Shown piece by piece: positions 6,107-10,723 of a stretch of DNA of 10,723 nt (position 1 is its first letter; each line of letters opens with the position of its first letter). The stretch lies in contig CAZJHX010000246.1 in NCBI GenBank assembly GCA_964545715.1, forward strand, positions 1 to 10,723, given 5' to 3'. The notes beneath the pieces are model-generated. The model was given only the letters and a program-made list of their open reading frames with translations, was not told the DNA's origin and did not search any database. Both the position numbers and the translations under genes were made by a program. Source of the DNA: CAZJHX01 sp964545715. Its GTDB lineage: Bacteria; Myxococcota_A; UBA9042; GCA-2863065.

Positions 6107-8330
6107 ATGACTCGAGTACTCGCTCTCATTATCGTCTCTTCTTTCCTCATCCCCGCGGCGCTCTCGGCGCCCCCACCCTCTGAAGCCCACGAGTTCGACG
6201 CGCTCGTCGGCAAGCACCCGGACCTCACCTATGACGGCCTGCGTGCCCTGGTCCCCAAACCGGCCTACAGCAAGCTGTCGTTCGACCCGAAAGACGCCGC
6301 CTACTACGATCTGGTCACCGATGGGCTGCAGCTGACCGCCAAAGAGCGCGCCATGCTGCGCGAGACCGGCCTGGTCTCCATCGACCACCGGCAGCGCTAC
6401 AGCATGGGCGCGGCCTATTACTCGATCTACACCACGGATCTACCCGTGCTGATCACCACCGACTCCATCCTGCACGCCGTGCACCGCAGCTACGACGCCG
6501 CGCTAAAAGAGCTGGAGATCGCCATCTTCATCCCGACGCTGGATCGCGTCTTGAGCGACGCCCACGCCGCCGTGGCAAAGGGCAGCGCCAACAACGCCTT
6601 GCGCGACGCGGACCTCTACCTGAGCGTGGCGCGCAACCTCCTCGCCGGCGCGGGCGGCCCCAAAACAAGCGCGGACGGCGACGCATGGGACGGCCGCCTG
6701 AAGGTCCGGTCGCGCCGAGGGCAGGACGCCAAGGTGCTGTACGTGCTGAAGCTGGTGCAGTCTCTGAAGCTGCAGACCCCGCTGACAAAAACTACCGACA
6801 TCTACGGCGGCAAGCGCCACGTGGACTACTCCCAGATGAAGCCGCGCGGGCACTACACCGAGGCGCTGGCTCTGCGCCGCTACTTCCGCGCCATGATGTG
6901 GCTGGGCCGCGCCGACACCGGCTTCAACGTCCTGCCCGCGCCGATGATCGACGCCCCCCGGGAGCGTGCAGCCGTCGCTGTGGTGACCCGCGTCCTGCGC
7001 GACACCGGCGGCATCAGCAAGCTCCGCTCTCTGAGCGACCTCATCGACTTCTTGATCGGCCGCGGCGACGATCTCTCGGTCTTTCAGCTGGCCACGATGA
7101 TGGACCAGGTCGGCATGGACTCGGTCGCGCGGGCGGCGGACCTCCAGCGTGGCGTGAAGCTGGGCAAAGTCATCGATGCCAGCGACTACGGCCGCCAGCA
7201 GATCCGCTCACAGCTGGTCGTCTCGGATCCCAACAGCCCGATCAAGGCGCCCCTGCCGGTGGTGGCGCAGGTCTTCGGGCAGCGCTTTCTCATCGACAGC
7301 TTCGTGCTGTCCAAGGTGGTCTTCGACTCGATCTTGTTCGAGGGCCGCAAGCAGCGTCGCATGATGCCCAAGGGCCTGGACGTGATGGCCGCGCTGGGCA
7401 ACTCCGAGGCGATCACGCTGCTGCAAAAGGACCTGACCAAGCACAAATACGGCAGCAACTTGTGGGCCGCTCGCGAGCTGGTCGCGCGTCAGCCGAAGTC
7501 GGTCTGGGACGCCAACCTCTACAACATCTGGCTGTCGTCGCTGGCCACGCTGGACGATGTCCCGGCCGACGCCAAGTACTTCCCGCAGGCCATGCGCACC
7601 CGCGCGTGGGCGCACAAGCAGCTGCAGACTCAGCTGGGCAGCTGGTCCGAGCTGCGTCACGACACCATCTTGTACGGCAAGCAGTCCTACACGGCCTTTC
7701 CGTCGTGCGAATACCCGACCGGCTACGTCGAGCCTTACCCCGCGTTCTACGACCGGCTGGCCTTCTTTGCCGCGGAGGCCGGACGCCGCATGAAGACCGC
7801 GGATCTGCTGGGCGCCGAGCACGTGCGCACCCGGCAGCTCGCGTACTTCGCCCACCTGGAGACCACGATGAAGCGCCTCTCCACCCTGGCGCACAAAGAG
7901 CTGGCGGGCAAGCCGTTCACCCCGGGTGAGCGAGGGTGGCTGAAGCAGACCCTGGATCAGCGCGGCGGCGGCAGCGGTCCACCGCGCTATGACGGCTGGT
8001 ACCCCAAGCTGGTCTACGGCGGCGAGCCGGCGAAGTACAAGCCCACCATCGCCGACGTGCACACCGATCCCGAGTCCGGCAAGGTGCTGGAGGTCGGTGT
8101 CGGCTGTGGGCGACGTCAACTTCCTGATCATGGCCATCGACAACGGAGGCGACCGCGCGGTCTACGTGGGCCCGGTCTACAGCTACTACGAGTTTCGCCA
8201 GCCGGCCTCAGACCGCCTGACAGACCAGCAGTGGCAGGCCCGCATCCGCCAGGGCAAGCTGCCGCCGCGGCCCGATTGGACCGCCTCTTTTCAGTCGCCC
8301 ACGCCGGTTGAGCGACACCCGCGCAAGTAG
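6107..8330 (+). CDS. Secreted DUF3160 family protein, frameshifted near 3' end
   Basis: The start ATG 6107 gives MTRVLALIIVSSFLIPAALSA, a Sec-type signal peptide without a lipobox, probably cut around residues 17-21. The mature protein matches DUF3160: an early segment YYSIYTTDLPVLITTDSILH (about residues 105-124), long helical regions, and a late YDGWYPKLVYG segment. Family function is not established. The frame is intact to about 8107; the family-like ending GDVNFLIMAIDNGGD then YVGPVYSYYEF is read one frame over from 8109 to the TAG at 8330. Repaired, the protein has 740 residues, normal for the family. As written, the original frame instead ends at 8311 after 67 Arg/Pro/Gly-rich residues. 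An ATG at 6062 is the alternative start; GGAGG at 6083-6087 is rather far from 6107. The gene diverges from GH2. Confidence 0.88.
8108..8110 (+). other. One-base frameshift site in the DUF3160 gene
   Basis: The frame reads LEVGVGC up to TGT at 8105-8107. The GGG run at 8108-8110 then shifts it. Removing one G restores VGCGDVNFLIMAIDNGG and continues cleanly to the stop at 8330. Codon bias also moves to the new frame here. It may be an error in the sequence or a real recent mutation; there is no slippery heptamer to suggest programmed frameshifting. Confidence 0.8.
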
Positions 8331-8358
8331 CCGGCGACCGCTGAGCGTGTCGGCTCGC

Positions 8359-8374
8359 CCCCGCAAGGTCGGGG
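8359..8374 (+). terminator. Possible terminator hairpin after the DUF3160 gene
   Basis: CCCCG (8359-8363) pairs with CGGGG (8370-8374) around the loop CAAGGT, 28 bases after the stop at 8330. The stem is short and no U tract follows. Confidence 0.25.
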
Positions 8375-8388
8375 TAACCAGTTCATGA

Positions 8389-8418
8389 TTGCTGTTACGT
8401 GCACGGTTCCGCTAAGGT
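8389..8418 (+). promoter_or_regulatory. Possible promoter of the Cys/His-rich lipoprotein gene
   Basis: TTGCTG (8389-8394), an 18-base spacer and TAAGGT (8413-8418) would give a leader of about 36 bases. The match to consensus is moderate (three of six for each box). Confidence 0.3.
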
Positions 8419-8426
8419 GCGCGGCG

Positions 8427-8442
8427 GCGGCTCCGAGGCCGC
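8427..8442 (+). other. Small hairpin just upstream of a ribosome binding site
   Basis: GCGGC (8427-8431) pairs exactly with GCCGC (8438-8442) around the loop TCCGAG. GTGC (8417-8420) and GCAC (8444-8447) could extend it across an uneven bulge. It ends eight bases before AGGAG. GC-rich DNA makes such stems common, so a regulatory role is unproven. Confidence 0.2.
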
Positions 8443-8450
8443 GGCACAAC

Positions 8451-8455
8451 AGGAG
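8451..8455 (+). promoter_or_regulatory. Ribosome binding site AGGAG
   Basis: AGGAG lies five bases before ATG 8461 and eight before the adjacent in-frame ATG 8464. Either start is possible and changes the protein by one residue. Confidence 0.65.
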
Positions 8456-8460
8456 TAAAC

Positions 8461-10723
8461 ATGATGGTGCGAGCGTGTGTTGCCTTGCTGGCGATGGTTG
8501 GATTGATGGGATGTCCCGAAACGACAAGCGGGCGTGGCGGCGGCTCGAGCAGCCCTGATGCCATCGACGGGGACGCCGCGCTGTTCCAGCCCGGAGACGC
8601 GTTGGACGGTACGGGTGAGACGGGCGGCACCGGCGACACGGCGGACACCACTGACACGACAGACACGACGGACACCACCGACACGACAGACACGACGGAC
8701 ACCGGCGACACCACCGATACGACGGACACCACCGATACGACGGACACCACGGACACCACCGATACGGACGACACCACCGGCGGGGAGGACGTCGTCGAGC
8801 CGGACGAGGTGAGCTGTGAGAGCTACTGCGCGCTCGTGACCAGCGCGTGCACCGGGCAGCAGGCGCAATATGCGGACGCGGACGCGTGCATGGACTACTG
8901 CATGGACACCGCACAGCTGGCGCTGGGAGGCCTGGACGACACCGACGGCAACACAGTCGGGTGCCGGCAGTACCACGCCGGCGTCGCGGCGGATGAGGAC
9001 CCGGCGATTCACTGCGTGCACGCCGGGCCGAGCGGTGGCGACGTCTGCGGCAGTTGGTGCGAGAACCTGTGTGCGCTCAGCGCGGTGAACTGCGACGGGG
9101 ACAACACCCAGTACGATGACGAGGCGGCGTGTCTGACCGCGTGCGCCGACTTTGCCGCGGGCGGCGGCGCCGGCGACACCACCGGAGACACCGTGCAGTG
9201 CCGCATCTACCACCTGGGCGTCGCGGGCTCCGACAAGCCCGCCTCCGCCGCCACGCACTGCCCGCACGGTGGCCCGGACGGCGGGGAGGTCTGCGTTGAC
9301 GCCCCGCCACAGCCCAGCTGCTCGGAGTACTGCGCCGCCGTAACGGCTGCATGCACAGGGGACGACGCGCAGTACACCGATGAGTCCGCGTGCCTGGACT
9401 ACTGCAACGACTGGGCGGCGCTGCCGTTGGGCGGCGCTGCGGACGTGGCGGGCAACACCGTCGGCTGCCGCAGCTATCACGCGGGTGTCGCGGCGACCGG
9501 GGGCGAGGACGTCGCGCTGCACTGCGTACATGCGGGACCCAGCGGTGGGGACGTGTGCGGCACCTGGTGCGACAACTACTGTCATCTGGCCGTGGCCAAC
9601 TGCCAGAGCGATGACGTGCTGGTCGAGGACGAGGCCGCCTGCCAGGCCGTTTGTGCCACGCTGAATGCGGGTGGCGAGGCCGGCGCGGTGGACGGTGACA
9701 GCGTGCAGTGCCGTATCTATCACCTGGGCGTGGCGGGCAGCGATCCGGACGGCGGCTCCGCAGCCACGCATTGCCCGCACGGCTCGGTCGACGGCGGCGG
9801 CGTCTGCGTCGCGCCCGCACCCACCTGCGCGGACTATTGCGCCACCGTGCAGGCAGCCTGTGACGGCGACAACCTCCAGTACACCGACACGGCCCAGTGT
9901 GAGGCGTACTGCTCGACCTGGGCGCAGCTGCCGCTGGGCTCGCTGGACGACACGGCCGGCAACACCGTGGGCTGCCGGACTTATCACGCAGGCGTCGCGG
10001 CCACCGGCCCCGGTGAGGCGGCTATCCACTGTGCGCACGCCGGCCCCACCGGCGGTGACGTCTGCGGCACCTGGTGCGACAACTACTGCCAGCTGTCGGC
10101 CACAAACTGCACCGACACGGACGCCCTGTACGTCGACGACGACGAGTGCGCGGCGGCGTGCGGCGCCTTCCCGACCACCGGCGATGTCGGCGCGACCGCG
10201 GGCAACGACGTGCAGTGCCGAATCTACCACCTGGGGGTGGCGGGCTCGGACGGCGCGACATCGGCGGCCATTCATTGTCCGCACGGCGGAGGCGACGGCG
10301 GCGGCGTGTGCGTGGATCCGGTTCTGCAGGGCGACACCTGCGACGATCCGTTTACGGTTGGCGCCCTGCCCTTCTCGGTTGACGGCGACACCACCGACGC
10401 GGGCAACGACTACTCGTACTCGGCCGGCTCGTGCCCGCCGGAGACCGGCGGCTGGGGTGGGGGCTCATCCGACGAGGCCTACGCGTTTGTACCACCGACC
10501 GACGGGACCTACCTGATCACCTTGAGCGGCTTTGACAGCAACCTGTACGTCGTCACCGACTGCGCTGACGTCGACGGCTCCTGTGTGGGCGGCGACGAGG
10601 AGATCGGAGGCGCCGCAACCGAGAGCGTCGAGCTGAGCCTGTCGGCGAGCACCACCTACTACATCGTGGTGGACGGCTGGAACAACAGTGGCAACACCAC
10701 CGGCAGCTACACGCTGACGGTGG
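8461..10723 (+). CDS. Cys/His-rich six-repeat lipoprotein with PPC-like domain, cut by right edge
   Basis: The frame is open from ATG 8461 to the right edge (754 residues visible, no stop). MMVRACVALLAMVGLMGC is a lipoprotein signal with lipobox LMGC (Cys18), followed by a short linker containing GRGGG. A Thr-Asp-Thr repeat covers about residues 59-106. Residues 118-617 are six copies of one Cys/His domain arranged A-B-A-B-A-B, each with eight Cys and three His in nearly fixed spacing. From about residue 624, GDTCDDPFTVGALPF, then DGTYLITLSGFDSNLYV and TTYYIVVDGWNN, resemble the bacterial pre-peptidase C-terminal (PPC) domain, a beta-sandwich common on secreted myxobacterial proteins. That domain is almost complete at the edge. 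A clear Shine-Dalgarno supports the start. No enzyme motif is seen; a long surface protein holding the repeats away from the membrane is the likely picture. Metal or cofactor binding by the His/Cys sets is inference. Confidence 0.9.
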   Translation, partial: MMVRACVALLAMVGLMGCPETTSGRGGGSSSPDAIDGDAALFQPGDALDGTGETGGTGDTADTTDTTDTTDTTDTTDTTDTGDTTDTTDTTDTTDTTDTTDTDDTTGGEDVVEPDEVSCESYCALVTSACTGQQAQYADADACMDYCMDTAQLALGGLDDTDGNTVGCRQYHAGVAADEDPAIHCVHAGPSGGDVCGSWCENLCALSAVNCDGDNTQYDDEAACLTACADFAAGGGAGDTTGDTVQCRIYHLGVAGSDKPASAATHCPHGGPDGGEVCVDAPPQPSCSEYCAAVTAACTGDDAQYTDESACLDYCNDWAALPLGGAADVAGNTVGCRSYHAGVAATGGEDVALHCVHAGPSGGDVCGTWCDNYCHLAVANCQSDDVLVEDEAACQAVCATLNAGGEAGAVDGDSVQCRIYHLGVAGSDPDGGSAATHCPHGSVDGGGVCVAPAPTCADYCATVQAACDGDNLQYTDTAQCEAYCSTWAQLPLGSLDDTAGNTVGCRTYHAGVAATGPGEAAIHCAHAGPTGGDVCGTWCDNYCQLSATNCTDTDALYVDDDECAAACGAFPTTGDVGATAGNDVQCRIYHLGVAGSDGATSAAIHCPHGGGDGGGVCVDPVLQGDTCDDPFTVGALPFSVDGDTTDAGNDYSYSAGSCPPETGGWGGGSSDEAYAFVPPTDGTYLITLSGFDSNLYVVTDCADVDGSCVGGDEEIGGAATESVELSLSASTTYYIVVDGWNNSGNTTGSYTLTV
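8635..8778 (+). repeat. Thr-Asp-Thr coding tandem repeat
   Basis: The 48 codons are mostly Asp and Thr (DTT units, nine bases each). Longer units are also duplicated: 27 bases at 8653-8679 and 8680-8706 differ only in the last codon, and 18 bases at 8707-8724 and 8725-8742 are identical. This points to slippage in steps that keep the frame. At the protein level it is an acidic, flexible linker between the lipid anchor and the Cys/His domains. Confidence 0.9.
8812..9297 (+). repeat. Cys/His domain pair 1 (A1 8812-9051, B1 9052-9297)
   Basis: A1 has CESYC, then Cys after six and twelve residues, CMDYC, CRQYH (8962-8976), HCVH (9010-9021) and a last Cys after eight residues. B1 has CENLC, the same six and twelve spacings, CLTAC, CRIYH (9199-9213), HCPH (9256-9267) and a last Cys after eight residues. 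The gap from the fifth to the sixth Cys is 20 residues in A1 and 18 in B1. A1 passes into B1 directly through VCGSWC. Confidence 0.85.
9316..9807 (+). repeat. Cys/His domain pair 2 (A2 9316-9558, B2 9559-9807)
   Basis: A2 has CSEYC, CLDYC, CRSYH (9466-9480) and HCVH (9520-9531). B2 has CDNYC, CQAVC, CRIYH (9709-9723) and HCPH (9769-9780). All Cys spacings match pair 1, with 20 residues (A) and 18 (B) between the fifth and sixth Cys. The A-to-B junction is VCGTWC. Confidence 0.85.
9823..10311 (+). repeat. Cys/His domain pair 3 (A3 9823-10065, B3 10066-10311)
   Basis: A3 has CADYC, CEAYC, CRTYH (9973-9987) and HCAH (10027-10038). B3 has CDNYC, CAAAC, CRIYH (10216-10230) and HCPH (10273-10284). 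Spacings are as in pairs 1 and 2. B3 leads, through a linker of about six residues, into the PPC-like domain. Confidence 0.85.

Noticed and set aside
6685..7929. A 414-codon plus-strand open frame inside the DUF3160 gene
   Set aside because: It is an alternative frame of a recognised family member, with Arg/Pro/Gly-rich shadow composition.
8105..8112. Programmed ribosomal frameshift in the DUF3160 gene
   Set aside because: There is no X-XXY-YYZ slippery heptamer and no nearby strong stem seen by eye. A single inserted G explains the break more simply.
8635..8778. Periodic repeats that could be taken for a CRISPR array
   Set aside because: The unit is nine bases and coding (Asp-Thr-Thr), with no unique spacers.
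8395..10284. A 629-codon open frame on the minus strand opposite the Cys/His-rich gene
   Set aside because: It is an antisense shadow of a GC-rich gene. Its protein is Val/Ala/Arg-rich without a domain, while the plus frame has a signal peptide, ribosome binding site and six periodic repeats.
8461..10723. Multiheme cytochrome
   Set aside because: No CxxCH is present. The repeated motif is CRxYH, which lacks the second Cys.

Overview
The window is GC-rich with strong third-position GC. It encodes five proteins, all of which begin with an export signal: four or five lipoproteins and one probable Sec-secreted protein. The mix of Cys-rich lipoproteins, Asp-Thr linkers, a pre-peptidase-C-like domain, degenerate RTX nonapeptides, DUF3160 and a secreted GH2 enzyme is typical of Myxococcota and related former Deltaproteobacteria. 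That placement is an inference from protein style, because no rRNA or housekeeping gene is present. No tRNA, CRISPR array, insertion sequence or phage gene is visible, and no gap without a gene exceeds about 130 bases.

Layout, left to right. (1) Bases 1-1560, minus strand: a lipoprotein cut by the left edge, with a Dictyostelium-type Cys repeat and at least four Cys-rich repeats of about 100 residues. (2) Bases 1643-2911, plus strand: a lipoprotein with an unassigned alpha-helical-looking domain containing EEIFHLLH, and a short RTX-like tail. Genes 1 and 2 diverge from a compact promoter pair in which both mRNAs look leaderless with GTG starts. (3) Bases 3011-3844, plus: a small lipoprotein with a beta-rich domain, a Ser/Thr/Asp/Pro linker and a Cys-rich tail. 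(4) Bases 3858-6041, minus: a GH2-type glycoside hydrolase lipoprotein with both catalytic glutamates, convergent with gene 3. (5) Bases 6107-8330, plus: a secreted DUF3160 protein interrupted near its 3' end by a one-base frameshift at 8108-8110. (6) Bases 8461 to the right edge, plus: a large Cys/His-rich lipoprotein with a Thr-Asp-Thr linker, six copies of an eight-cysteine domain in three A-B pairs, and a pre-peptidase-C-like domain.

I see no operon and no obvious shared pathway: genes alternate in strand and mostly have their own upstream regions. The common theme is the cell surface. The strongest candidate for something undescribed is the six-fold domain at 8812-10311, whose spacing is C-x3-C-x6-C-x12-C-x3-C-x(18 or 20)-C-R-x-Y-H, then H-C-x-H-x8-C. 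It keeps three histidines and eight cysteines in every copy, which suggests a disulfide-knotted fold with a possible metal or cofactor site.
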